This document shows, piece by piece, positions 8,209 to 15,267 of a stretch of DNA of 18,704 bases. A model generated the notes under the pieces. It did no database searches and had not been told where the DNA came from. It saw only the letters and a list, made by a program, of their open reading frames with translations. Made by a program: the position numbers and the translations under genes. The DNA comes from Candidatus Enterococcus ferrettii (GTDB lineage Bacteria > Bacillota > Bacilli > Lactobacillales > Enterococcaceae): contig NZ_JAFREL010000077.1 of the NCBI RefSeq assembly GCF_017377655.1, positions 1-18,704 on the forward strand. The letters are read 5' to 3'. Within the stretch, counting starts at the first letter, position 1, and the number at the start of each line of letters is the position of its first letter.

Positions 8209-9246
8209 TTATGGCAAAATCATCACCTTATTGTAGCTTTCCTTCCGTTGAACCGTTAAGTCAAAGGCTTCCTGTAGCTGATCTAGTGAAAAATAATGAG
8301 AAATCAGACTTGTCACTTCAATTCGTCCTTGCTGCAAAAAATCTATCGTATGCTGCCATTCTTTGCCAGGAAACGGTGCGGAATAAGAATTCCAGAAGCC
8401 TTTAATCGAATATTCTCTTCGGAAAATATTTTCAAAAGCCTTTTGCCGCATCATCACGTCAGAATAAGCAATTCCTTGATAACCAATTTTTCCACCCTTT
8501 TTCGTTACCAGCAGACATTGCTCCTCCGTAATACTCGAGCCGGCACATTCCAGCGAGATATCCACGCCCAAGCCATCTGTCAGTTCCAAAATTCGTTCCT
8601 CCAAAGGTTCCCGCATCACGTTAATTGTGTCGGTCACACCGTACATAAAAGCTTTCTCTAGCTTCGCTTGATCAAGATCTATCCCGATAATTTTCTTGGC
8701 ACCAGCGATTTGCAGCCATTGTACGCTCAGTATGCCAATCGTGCCTAAGCCGAAAACTGCTACCGTGTCACCCAACTGAACATCTAAACCTATTACACCA
8801 TGAGCTGCTACCGCCAATGGTTCAATCATCGCCGCCACTGCAAAGGACATCTCACCAACATTCAGCACATTTTCCTCTGGCACAACCACATACTCAGCAA
8901 AGCCGCCATAGCGCTGGGAGCCGATCATCTTGTAATCCTCACACAGCTGATACTTTCCTGCTCGACAGTAAGGACATTCGCGACAAGGAATCAGCGGTGC
9001 CACCGCAACTCGATCACCAGCCTGCACCTGCTGAACCGCCAGTCCGACTTCTTCAACTACACCTGCAAACTCATGCCCCATCACCATTGGCAGCGCATAT
9101 TTCCATTCACTATGCATCTTATGAATATCCGAACCGCAAATCCCCGCTGCCTTCACCTTAATCAATACCTCATTCGGCCCAGGAACAGGCTTTTCAATTT
9201 CACGTACATCAAACTCGTTTAATCCTATCAGTAATCCTGCCTTCAT
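8209..9246 (-). CDS. Zinc-dependent alcohol dehydrogenase, galactitol-1-phosphate 5-dehydrogenase-like (GatD)
   Basis: A 345-residue medium-chain dehydrogenase. Catalytic zinc ligands are visible as GICGSD (Cys37), GHEF (His58, Glu59) and IEP (Glu142). The structural zinc uses Cys88, Cys91, Cys94 and Cys102 in PCRECPYCRAGKYQLC. The NAD-binding Rossmann motif is GLGTIG (166-171), with an acidic residue in GIDLDQ that favours NAD over NADP. The segment GFWNSYSAPFPGKEW resembles the GSWMNYSSPWPGQEW of E. coli GatD as I remember it. It follows the EIIC gene by 14 bases, with an AGGGG site before ATG 9246. Inferred role: oxidation of galactitol 1-phosphate to a ketose phosphate. Related polyol phosphates such as those of arabitol, sorbitol or ribitol are alternatives. 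Confidence 0.85.
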   Translation of the reverse strand: MKAGLLIGLNEFDVREIEKPVPGPNEVLIKVKAAGICGSDIHKMHSEWKYALPMVMGHEFAGVVEEVGLAVQQVQAGDRVAVAPLIPCRECPYCRAGKYQLCEDYKMIGSQRYGGFAEYVVVPEENVLNVGEMSFAVAAMIEPLAVAAHGVIGLDVQLGDTVAVFGLGTIGILSVQWLQIAGAKKIIGIDLDQAKLEKAFMYGVTDTINVMREPLEERILELTDGLGVDISLECAGSSITEEQCLLVTKKGGKIGYQGIAYSDVMMRQKAFENIFRREYSIKGFWNSYSAPFPGKEWQHTIDFLQQGRIEVTSLISHYFSLDQLQEAFDLTVQRKESYNKVMILP

Positions 9247-9260
9247 GTCATTGACCCCTT

Positions 9261-10532
9261 CTATAAGATTCCCGAAACCAGCTGCGCAAATTTCAAAATA
9301 ATCCAGTTTAAGAAATTGCCACCCATATCTAAGGACGACAGATGTGAAGCTCCCTCTGGAAACTCATAAACACCGCGCATCATTTCCGTATGCACAGGCG
9401 CAAAATTCGTCGCCATCCACAAAGCAAAGGCAATCACGATCGTACCAGAAATCACCGACTGAATAATATTTCCCTTACGGTTAGCAACAATCAAGGACAC
9501 ATAAAACGGAATCGTCGCCAAATCACCAAAAGGCAGCACCTGATTTCCTGGCAAAATGACTGCTAGAAACAAAGTAATCGGTACTAGCAGCAGACCCGTA
9601 GCCAAATTCGCCGGATGACCGGTCGTGACCGCCGCATCCATCCCCAGATAAATCTCCCGATCCCCATAACGCTGCTGCAGGAAATCCCGCGCCGCTTCCG
9701 AAATCGGAATCAGACCCTCCATTAGAATCTTCACCATCCGCGGCATCAAGAACATAACCGCTCCCATGTTGATCCCCATTTTCATAATGTCGCCAATCTC
9801 ATAACCACCAAGAGCTGCGATTACGGCACCGATAATAATTCCCATCATCATCGGTTCACCAAAAATACCAAAACGTTTCTGAATCGACTCCGGATCAGCA
9901 TTCAGCTTGTTAATGCCCGGAATCTTACCAATCAACATCCCCACCGGAATCCCAATCAACCCAAAGGCCGCTGTCGAACCTGTTGGCAGACTGATTCCGT
10001 CCAGTTCGTAAAACTCTGCGACTAGCGGTGCTGTTTTATCGGCAATCAACAGACAAGCGATCTCATATAAAATTGCACACAGAATCGCAAAGAACCAATT
10101 CCCATTCGTCACAATGTAGCCCGTCGCTCCCGCCGCAATAAAATGCCAATAATTCCACAAATCAATATCCAGCGTCTTAGTCACCTTCAAAAACAGCAGC
10201 AGCAAATTCACCAGCACACAAATCGGAATCAAGATCGCCGATACCGGTGCCGCCCATGCCGCTGAAGCCGCAGACGGCCAGCCCGTATCAATCACCGTTA
10301 AATGAAACCCAAACCGTTCAACCATTGCCTGTGCTGCCGGACCAAGATTATCTGACAAAACCCCAATCACCAGATTGATCCCCACAAAACCAATCCCAAT
10401 CGTTAAACCAGACTTCAACGCCTTGCCAAAGGGAACCTTAAAAATAAGTGCGATGATCAAGATCATAATCGGCAGCATCACCGTAGGCCCCAAGTTCAAA
10501 ATATACTGCACTACATCATTAACCGCTTTCAA
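9261..10532 (-). CDS. PTS galactitol-family permease EIIC (GatC)
   Basis: A 423-residue polytopic membrane protein of the PTS galactitol family, near the usual length of about 450. It starts MKAVNDVVQYILNLGPTVMLP, and shows about ten hydrophobic segments, the conserved stretch VIDTGWPSAASAAWAAP, and TGHPANLATGLLLVPITLFLAVILPGNQVLPFGDL near the C-terminus. It forms the translocation channel for a polyol that is phosphorylated on entry. An AGGAG site precedes ATG 10532. It is followed at 14 bases by the GatD-like gene. No EIIA or EIIB gene is encoded in this window on either side, although Gat-type EIIC proteins need both; these must come from elsewhere or have been lost. Confidence 0.88.
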   Translation of the reverse strand: MKAVNDVVQYILNLGPTVMLPIMILIIALIFKVPFGKALKSGLTIGIGFVGINLVIGVLSDNLGPAAQAMVERFGFHLTVIDTGWPSAASAAWAAPVSAILIPICVLVNLLLLFLKVTKTLDIDLWNYWHFIAAGATGYIVTNGNWFFAILCAILYEIACLLIADKTAPLVAEFYELDGISLPTGSTAAFGLIGIPVGMLIGKIPGINKLNADPESIQKRFGIFGEPMMMGIIIGAVIAALGGYEIGDIMKMGINMGAVMFLMPRMVKILMEGLIPISEAARDFLQQRYGDREIYLGMDAAVTTGHPANLATGLLLVPITLFLAVILPGNQVLPFGDLATIPFYVSLIVANRKGNIIQSVISGTIVIAFALWMATNFAPVHTEMMRGVYEFPEGASHLSSLDMGGNFLNWIILKFAQLVSGIL

Positions 10533-10674
10533 TAAAACTCCTCCTTCTTGTCTGAACCGCTCTATTATTGGTAAATATAACCTTTTATTTTCTCTATAGA
10601 TTTCCCTCCATTTCCTGATTTATATTCCAATCACCCTGGGGTTTTGGGTAGAATTAGGGTGTAGGAAGCACTCC
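10533..10674 (-). promoter_or_regulatory. Leader between the small XRE gene and the EIIC gene
   Basis: This 142-base stretch holds the EIIC ribosome site and a possible -10 (TATAAA on the minus strand, 10619-10624) without a good -35. An imperfect stem lies just after the XRE stop (TTAGG...GTG with CACCCTAA), but no T-run follows, so it is not a clear terminator. The XRE gene may therefore be co-transcribed with the EIIC-dehydrogenase unit. Confidence 0.3.
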
Positions 10675-10884
10675 CTAAAGCGTCATATCGCGACGTTGGC
10701 CTTTAAAAAAAATAGTCCAATCAAACTGTAATACCGACGCGATTCGCATAGCATTTTTGACTGAAGGTTTACGTCTCCCTTGTTCGATAGAGGAATACGT
10801 AGTTCTAGGGATACCAATGAGTTTGGCCACCTGTTCCTGTGTTAATTGCTTTTCCAAACGAATTTTTAACAACCAATCAGCCAT
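10675..10884 (-). CDS. Small XRE-family HTH regulator
   Basis: A 69-residue Cro/XRE-type DNA-binding protein consisting almost wholly of one helix-turn-helix: LTQEQVAKLIGIPRTTYSSIEQGRRKPSV, followed by AMRIASVLQFDWTIFF. I chose ATG 10884, which has a GGGAG box six bases upstream; an earlier frame opening at 10956 would run through the promoter and operator and has no ribosome site. Its recognition-helix region (RTTYSSxEQGRR) is nearly identical to that of the divergent XRE gene at 11053, so both probably bind the same half-site. Its own promoter (10925-10953) carries that half-site, pointing to autoregulation. It lies upstream of the Gat-like unit on the same strand and could also control it. 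Confidence 0.85.
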   Translation of the reverse strand: MADWLLKIRLEKQLTQEQVAKLIGIPRTTYSSIEQGRRKPSVKNAMRIASVLQFDWTIFFKGQRRDMTL

Positions 10885-10906
10885 TTTACTCTCCCTTTTA
10901 AAATGT

Positions 10907-10944
10907 GTCATATTGCGTACTTTTATACTACTACGCAATATGAC
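10907..10944. promoter_or_regulatory. Inverted-repeat operator over the small XRE promoter
   Basis: GTCATATTGCGTA (10907-10919) and TACGCAATATGAC (10932-10944) form a perfect 13-bp inverted repeat with a 12-bp spacer. One arm lies in the promoter spacer, the other just downstream of the -10 box, so binding would block transcription. The half-site TATTGCGTA recurs at 11006-11013 (as ATTGCGTA). Confidence 0.75.
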
Positions 10945-10953
10945 GCTCGTCAA
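10925..10953 (-). promoter_or_regulatory. Sigma-A-like promoter of the small XRE gene
   Basis: Read on the minus strand: -35 TTGACG (10948-10953), a 17-base spacer, -10 TAGTAT (10925-10930). The spacing is ideal and the gene start is about 40 bases downstream. Confidence 0.75.
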
Positions 10954-10997
10954 CATAAAATTACTCTTTTTGACACATTATCGATATTTTATGCTAG

Positions 10998-11014
10998 CTA
11001 CGCTTATTGCGTAG
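10998..11014. promoter_or_regulatory. Operator in front of the divergent XRE gene
   Basis: CTACGCTTATTGCGTAG is an inverted repeat (6 bp arms, 5 bp centre) that contains the same TTGCGTA half-site as the operator at 10907-10944. A TTGACA (10970-10975) lies upstream; the best -10 candidates (TATGCT 10990-10995, TAGTAT 11012-11017) have non-ideal spacing, so the exact plus-strand promoter is uncertain. Confidence 0.6.
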
Positions 11015-11052
11015 TATCATTAATCTATAAAATAATTTAGGAGGTGCAGCTG

Positions 11053-11376
11053 ATGTTCGGATTGAAGCTAACAGAATTGAGGAAACAACGTGGATTAACA
11101 CAAAGTGATATTGCGAAGGCATTAGGTATTGCACGAACAACTTATTCTTCCTATGAACAGGGTCGCAGATCTCCTGACGTAGATATTCAAAATAAGATTG
11201 CTGATTATTTCAATGTAAGCTTGGATTACCTTCACGGACGTAAGGGATCTGAAGGACATATGCTTTCTGATAAGCAGCTTAGGGTTGCTTCGCATGTGGA
11301 TGATGATTTGAGCGAGGAACAGATTGAGGAGATTGTTCATTATATTGAGTTTATGAAGATTAAGCAGAATATGTAA
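11053..11376 (+). CDS. XRE-family HTH repressor, phage/mobile-element type
   Basis: A 107-residue repressor. Residues 4-60 are the helix-turn-helix (LTELRKQRGLTQSDIAKALGIARTTYSSYEQGRRSPDV, then IADYFNVSLDYLHGR); the rest (LSDKQLRVASHVDDDLSEEQIEEIVHYIEFMK) is a short acidic helical tail of the kind seen in element repressors, probably for dimerisation. There is no S24 protease domain, so control by RecA-stimulated self-cleavage is not expected. I chose ATG 11053, seven bases after AGGAGGT; a GTG at 11044 overlaps that box. It is transcribed away from the small XRE gene with shared operators between them, and is closed by a strong terminator at 11424. Confidence 0.88.
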   Translation: MFGLKLTELRKQRGLTQSDIAKALGIARTTYSSYEQGRRSPDVDIQNKIADYFNVSLDYLHGRKGSEGHMLSDKQLRVASHVDDDLSEEQIEEIVHYIEFMKIKQNM

Positions 11377-11423
11377 GTTTGTAACTAGTTTTACTATTAA
11401 CAAATTAAAAATCGATATTATTA

Positions 11424-11472
11424 AAACAAGCGTATGAGAATCATAAACACCTTGATTCTCATACGCTTGTTT
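11424..11472. terminator. Bidirectional intrinsic terminator, 20-bp perfect stem
   Basis: AAACAAGCGTATGAGAATCA (11424-11443) and its exact reverse complement (11453-11472) flank a nine-base loop. It lies between the convergent XRE gene and the membrane-protein gene. On the minus strand it is followed by TTTTAATAA; on the plus strand the T-run is short. Confidence 0.8.
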
Positions 11473-11503
11473 GGGTAACCATTTTAATATAGATAACAAT
11501 AAC

Positions 11504-12037
11504 TCATTCTCCACGCATAATTCTTTGATAAGCATCATTGATTTGCTGCTCATCTTCAGGATGTTCAACCAGAAGTTGAGAATATTCCCCATTCACCGCT
11601 CCATCTGGTGTTTGAACAGAGTTCCGCATCTCTGGATCGTTTATTGAATCTCTATAGTCTTGAGCTCTTTGCCAAGAAACTTTCATTTGATTATAATAGT
11701 AGTCTTGGGTGTCATCTACAGAGTTAAAATCTTGTCCACCTTTAATTGAGTTGCTTGATTCAAGTGTTTCCTCTAAAGAATATGCTGGAGCACTTTCAAC
11801 TATGTTTCCAGTGTTTGATTTTCCATCATAGAAATTAAATAGGATAAAAGATGTTATTATCGCAACAAGAAAAATTAGAAAAAGAACGGCACAAATTATC
11901 GCTTCTCTTTTTCTCTGTTGTTTTGCTGCAAAATAAGCATCTCGCCATTTTGGATTCATTTTACGTTTTTCCAAAAATTCATAAGTGTGCCAACTGTCGT
12001 TTTTCGCTACATAATAGGTTCGTTGCTTTTTTGCCAA
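11504..12037 (-). CDS. Hypothetical single-pass membrane protein
   Basis: A 177-residue protein that I do not recognise. It starts with a basic, aromatic N-terminal stretch (about 45 residues, MAKKQRTYYVAKNDSWHTYE, KRK, RKR), then one membrane segment (about 46-69, IICAVLFLIFLVAIITSFIL), then an acidic, Gln/Asn/Asp-rich domain of about 105 residues. The positive-inside rule predicts the N-terminus inside and the C-terminal domain outside. The start is TTG 12037, supported by AGGGGTGA about six bases upstream; there is no ATG nearby. It begins 27 bases after the stop of the GIY-YIG/helicase gene and shares its terminator, so the two are one transcription unit. No signal-cleavage or lipobox motif is seen. 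Confidence 0.7.
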   Translation of the reverse strand: MAKKQRTYYVAKNDSWHTYEFLEKRKMNPKWRDAYFAAKQQRKREAIICAVLFLIFLVAIITSFILFNFYDGKSNTGNIVESAPAYSLEETLESSNSIKGGQDFNSVDDTQDYYYNQMKVSWQRAQDYRDSINDPEMRNSVQTPDGAVNGEYSQLLVEHPEDEQQINDAYQRIMRGE

Positions 12038-12064
12038 TATCCTTCACCCCTGAAACTATTATAA

Positions 12065-13867
12065 TTATTGCTTCAAGTTATCAAAAAGCTCTCCTTTTTT
12101 TGCTTTTTTCAAAGCTTCACGTAATTCTTCATCAACTGCATAAATGTATAACCCATTAACTCCTCTTGTTAACAAGACATTCAGTTCATTCTTGAGTAAA
12201 AAGTCTGAAACATCTAATTTTTCACCATTTTCAGTTCCACGCAGTTGAGTGGCTTTTTTATTTTTACTTTCATTTTTATCAAATACAATTTTACCATTTC
12301 GATACTTCACTGATGGACCGATAATAACACCTGCATAATTTAAATCAAAACCTTGAATCGTAAACGTCGATCCAACTTCACCAATTGTTTGAGATTGTTC
12401 AGCCCAAGCACGATCGCGATTTCTTCGCTTCTCTTCTTTTGATTGAGGAATTTGCAAATTCCAAGGCAATTTCCAATCTCCAATTTTTACATACCAATAA
12501 TCTTCATTGTCGGGTTTACGTTTGTCAACATACTCCCAATCAAAAGTAGCTAAAATACGAGATATCCCCGATTCCTCATTTTTAGCCTTTTCTTGAATCT
12601 TTGTATACATTGTTTCCGGATCATCAAATATTCTAAGGTCATATTTTTTCGAGTCTCTAGGTATATTTTCAATCGTCCTATTATCAACCAAACCTCTGAT
12701 CCAATTTATTGTTTCCTTATCCGCATTAATCCGCAGTTGATTTTCTAGATAGATGTACTTGTGTTTATCAGCTGCTTCATGAATCTTATTGCGCATTTCT
12801 ACTTCATCCCAGTATTGTTCCCTAGAAAGAATTTGATTTCTATCAAGCACAGCAATTACAACTTTTGCACGTTTAAGCAAGTCATCCAACTGATTTTTTC
12901 CTATATAAGATTGCTTACCTTGAGTCCATAATAAATGGGCCTCATCTACAATCACAATATCTGCCTTCTTATCTTCAGAATGCATATTAATAAATCTTGT
13001 AGGTTTTGAAACTACATCAGGATTTTGCTTTGATAAAATCCCTAATTTAGTTACTATTTGTTCATAAACTTTTAGTTGCTGATCATGATTTACTAATAGG
13101 TATTGACTTGTTCCTCTAATCACTACATTATCTGATTCTTCTTTGGCGAGTTGATTCAATTCATAAAATAGACTACTCATTAATACCGTTTTTCCAGAAC
13201 CTGCTTCTCCCTCGACAATGATAAGTTGTTCCTTATTTTCAAAGTTCGAAGCTGCATCATGATTGAGTGCTTCAGTGACCTTTAATATAATATCTTCACG
13301 TGCAGCCATTTGTTCTCTAGTTAACTTGTGAAATGGAGAAGCTTTAAAAATTGCAGAGTCTCTAATAATTCTTTCTAGTGGAAAAAGCTCTTTATTCTTT
13401 TTCCTCAATTTCCTCCATATTTGTGAAAATATAGGACCAAGCTCTTCTGCTGTATAATAATCATTTTGTGGGTTTGTCCGACGATTGTTTACACTCACAA
13501 CAGATTCGACACTTGATAAATATTGCATCAAACGATTTTCAACGTCTAAAGTCAACGATTTATTGAAGTGTTCATGCCCAATGATAAACATTTTAGACCG
13601 ATCAGATTCAAACATTTCTCTCCAATCCTTACGGTTCTTCGAATCATTGGTCATGTGTTCCTCAGTTCGCCGATTAATATTTGTTGTCTCACCTACATAA
13701 ACTGAATATTTTGAAGAATTTACTTCATCATTAACAATGTATACAGTAGGATAATTAAAGATGAGTTTTTGATCTTTCTTACTTTTAATTCGCTCTTTTG
13801 TTTTCAAATTTGAAAGGTCGTCGTTTGTATAATCTACTTCGTAAATTACCGGTTTTGGTATTTTCAT
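12065..13867 (-). CDS. GIY-YIG nuclease fused to a DUF2075 (Schlafen group 3-type) helicase
   Basis: A 600-residue protein with two parts. Residues about 39-130 form a GIY-YIG nuclease domain: VYIV (42-45) and YVG (57-59) are the two namesake strands, Arg66/Arg67 give the catalytic arginine, Glu110 in LDVENRLMQYL the metal-binding Glu, and a conserved Asn follows near 126. Residues about 213-590 form a P-loop helicase of the DUF2075 family (Pfam calls it Schlafen group 3 DNA/RNA helicase): Walker A GEAGSGKT (220-227), Walker B VIVDEAH (305-311), sensor VIAVLDRNQIL, YLENQLR, TFTIQGFDLNYAGVIIG and LNVLLTRG. All key residues are present. ATG 13867 follows GAGGTG at four bases. The membrane protein follows in the same unit. 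The likely role is nucleic-acid processing, perhaps in defence; the substrate is unknown. Confidence 0.88.
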   Translation of the reverse strand: MKIPKPVIYEVDYTNDDLSNLKTKERIKSKKDQKLIFNYPTVYIVNDEVNSSKYSVYVGETTNINRRTEEHMTNDSKNRKDWREMFESDRSKMFIIGHEHFNKSLTLDVENRLMQYLSSVESVVSVNNRRTNPQNDYYTAEELGPIFSQIWRKLRKKNKELFPLERIIRDSAIFKASPFHKLTREQMAAREDIILKVTEALNHDAASNFENKEQLIIVEGEAGSGKTVLMSSLFYELNQLAKEESDNVVIRGTSQYLLVNHDQQLKVYEQIVTKLGILSKQNPDVVSKPTRFINMHSEDKKADIVIVDEAHLLWTQGKQSYIGKNQLDDLLKRAKVVIAVLDRNQILSREQYWDEVEMRNKIHEAADKHKYIYLENQLRINADKETINWIRGLVDNRTIENIPRDSKKYDLRIFDDPETMYTKIQEKAKNEESGISRILATFDWEYVDKRKPDNEDYWYVKIGDWKLPWNLQIPQSKEEKRRNRDRAWAEQSQTIGEVGSTFTIQGFDLNYAGVIIGPSVKYRNGKIVFDKNESKNKKATQLRGTENGEKLDVSDFLLKNELNVLLTRGVNGLYIYAVDEELREALKKAKKGELFDNLKQ

Positions 13868-13910
13868 AGGGCACCTCAACGATATAAAAAGATTTTTTAT
13901 TGATATATAA

Positions 13911-13916
13911 ATTATA
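13911..13916 (-). promoter_or_regulatory. Candidate -10 box for the nuclease-helicase unit
   Basis: TATAAT on the minus strand, 44 bases before the start. No good -35 is found at 16-18 bases, so it is a weak or assisted promoter. The gene needs its own promoter because a terminator lies upstream at 14016-14054. Confidence 0.35.
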
Positions 13917-14015
13917 TCTTAGGATGGCATTTTAATCGAGTTGAAATTTAGTAAATTGATGCTCTTAAATTGTAGAAGATACTTCATAATTACTATAATT
14001 AGTCTTTAAGACAAA

Positions 14016-14054
14016 TAAAAAGAAAGAGACACCTTTGATAGTTGTCTCTTTCTT
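14016..14054 (-). terminator. Intrinsic terminator of the 325-residue protein gene
   Basis: AAGAAAGAGACA (14020-14031) pairs perfectly with TGTCTCTTTCTT (14043-14054) around an 11-base loop; on the minus strand TTTTTATTT follows. It lies 26 bases after the stop codon at 14080. Confidence 0.85.
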
Positions 14055-14079
14055 CAGATACCTTCTCAACGATTAGTTT

Positions 14080-15057
14080 CTACCGACTTTCTTTGACAAT
14101 ATTTACTAGTTCATCATCTGTCAAAGACGTCTTTCTATTTTTCCATCCTTCAGCATTCAATTTGTCGAAATACTGACTGTACAATTGAGGATTCTCTATG
14201 GTCATCTCTAGCGCATAAAGCTTCCATTTACCATCTTTGTTTGCATATGGTTTGTCAATTTCCTCTACCTTTAGCGTTTCATTAGTAGGTTCAATGTAAC
14301 TTACATTTCCATTCTTATCGTACTGAGGACGTGCCAATGGAGTTCTCTCAGCTACATGATGATCCTTTCTCCAAACCCAAACGGCCTTTCTTACGTAATC
14401 ATTAACTGAGAAACCATATTTTTGCGAAACAATTTGTTTTGGAGTGAGAATTAGTGCCTTACCATCTGCACCCTTAACCCAGTTATCTCTTAACTCTTTC
14501 CAAGTGGATGTATCACAATCCCAATATTCGCCATAACTAATCTCTTCAACCTCTATTGGAATTCCTAACTTTCTTGCTTCAGACAAAGTATAAGATACAA
14601 ACTCTTTCTTCAAGATACTGACAATCAAATCCGACATCCTATCTTGTCCAAAGTCGTGTGCAAAAACCAAAATTGATACGGGCTGTACCATAATGTCTTC
14701 TGCCAAAGCCCCCGTCTTCAAAATAGTATCAAAAAGTTGGTCTAACGATTGTTTAGAAGCACCATTACCTTTGGACTCTCCACTTGAATATCCTAAATGA
14801 TTGGCATTACTCTCTTTAGAATGACTAAAGAGAGTACTTAACGCTTCTGCTTGTTTTCCATCAGAATATAGAGTAAAAACTCTCTCAAAAAAAGAGTCTA
14901 CTTTCTTTGGCCCCATCAGAGAAATGTCTTCATCTATTGATTCCGTCAACAGGATAGGATTGATAAATAGTTTACTATCCCCCTCCATGTTGATATCAAT
15001 AAAATCAACATCTTTTTGTTTTAACTTTAAATCAAAATACTCAGTAACTAATTTCAT
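14080..15057 (-). CDS. Uncharacterised 325-residue protein, possible defence-island protein
   Basis: I do not recognise a named family. The protein is soluble, without signal peptide or membrane segment. Segments that look conserved rather than random are KLFINPILL (29-37), HLGYSSGESKGNGAS (87-101), FGQDRMSDLIVSILKKEFVSYT (137-157 region), YWDCDTSTW (178-186) and ALILTPKQIV (201-210). The spread of Asp, Glu and Lys in these motifs is compatible with a metal-dependent enzyme, but I cannot name an active site. ATG 15057 has an AAGGAG box eight bases upstream. It is a single-gene unit with its own terminator, divergent from the small RNA at 15173. Its neighbours suggest accessory, possibly defence-related, cargo. 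Confidence 0.75.
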   Translation of the reverse strand: MKLVTEYFDLKLKQKDVDFIDINMEGDSKLFINPILLTESIDEDISLMGPKKVDSFFERVFTLYSDGKQAEALSTLFSHSKESNANHLGYSSGESKGNGASKQSLDQLFDTILKTGALAEDIMVQPVSILVFAHDFGQDRMSDLIVSILKKEFVSYTLSEARKLGIPIEVEEISYGEYWDCDTSTWKELRDNWVKGADGKALILTPKQIVSQKYGFSVNDYVRKAVWVWRKDHHVAERTPLARPQYDKNGNVSYIEPTNETLKVEEIDKPYANKDGKWKLYALEMTIENPQLYSQYFDKLNAEGWKNRKTSLTDDELVNIVKESR

Positions 15058-15137
15058 ATATTTTCTCCTTTTTACTTAAATGTGAGAAAAGAAGAAAATT
15101 AGATATAGGTTGTTCAATAATTCACTTGACAAAGTGC

Positions 15138-15166
15138 TTTACAATAATTTCCAATATTGATATACT
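15138..15166 (+). promoter_or_regulatory. Strong sigma-A-like promoter of the candidate small RNA
   Basis: -35 TTTACA (15138-15143), a 17-base spacer and -10 TATACT (15161-15166). No coding frame follows on this strand. The inverted repeat CACTTGACAAAGTG (15123-15136) lies just upstream and may be an operator for both directions; TTGTCA on the minus strand (15127-15132) is a candidate -35 for the gene at 14080-15057. Confidence 0.75.
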
Positions 15167-15172
15167 TTTACC

Positions 15173-15262
15173 AGTTAAACATTGATTAGTACTTCGTTGA
15201 GAAAGTATCTGCTACATCTAATAATCTCGTGAAAACAGTAGACGGCAATCTACTGTTTTTTA
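15173..15262 (+). ncRNA. Candidate small structured RNA of about 90 nt
   Basis: It is bounded by a good promoter (15138-15166) and a Rho-independent terminator (stem 15232-15242/15249-15259, then TTTTTT). Between them are nested complementary segments: ATTAG...CTAAT enclosing TACTT...AAGTA. No ATG and no ribosome binding site are present in this stretch; a TTG-initiated 16-codon frame lacks any Shine-Dalgarno. It is divergent from the unknown 325-residue protein. I do not recognise it as a known RNA family. It may act as an antisense or trans-acting RNA, or as the RNA part of a toxin-antitoxin or defence system. Confidence 0.6.
15232..15261 (+). terminator. Intrinsic terminator of the small RNA
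   Basis: AAAACAGTAGA and TCTACTGTTTT form an 11-bp perfect stem around CGGCAA, followed by a run of six T ending at 15261 and then ACTTTT. Confidence 0.85.
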
Positions 15263-15267
15263 CTTTT

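Noticed and set aside
8211..9222. Several plus-strand open frames across the dehydrogenase gene
   Set aside because: All are antisense to a complete zinc dehydrogenase with every zinc ligand present; no ribosome sites.
10885..10956. N-terminal extension of the small XRE protein to 10956
   Set aside because: The extension would translate the promoter and both operator arms; ATG 10884 has a good ribosome site.
11122..11592. Long minus-strand open frame overlapping the XRE gene and the terminator
   Set aside because: It runs through the XRE gene, a 20-bp terminator stem and the end of the membrane-protein gene, and its composition is that of an antisense shadow.
15191..15231. Possible short peptide from a TTG inside the candidate small RNA
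   Set aside because: Sixteen codons without any Shine-Dalgarno; structure and terminator support an RNA better than a peptide.
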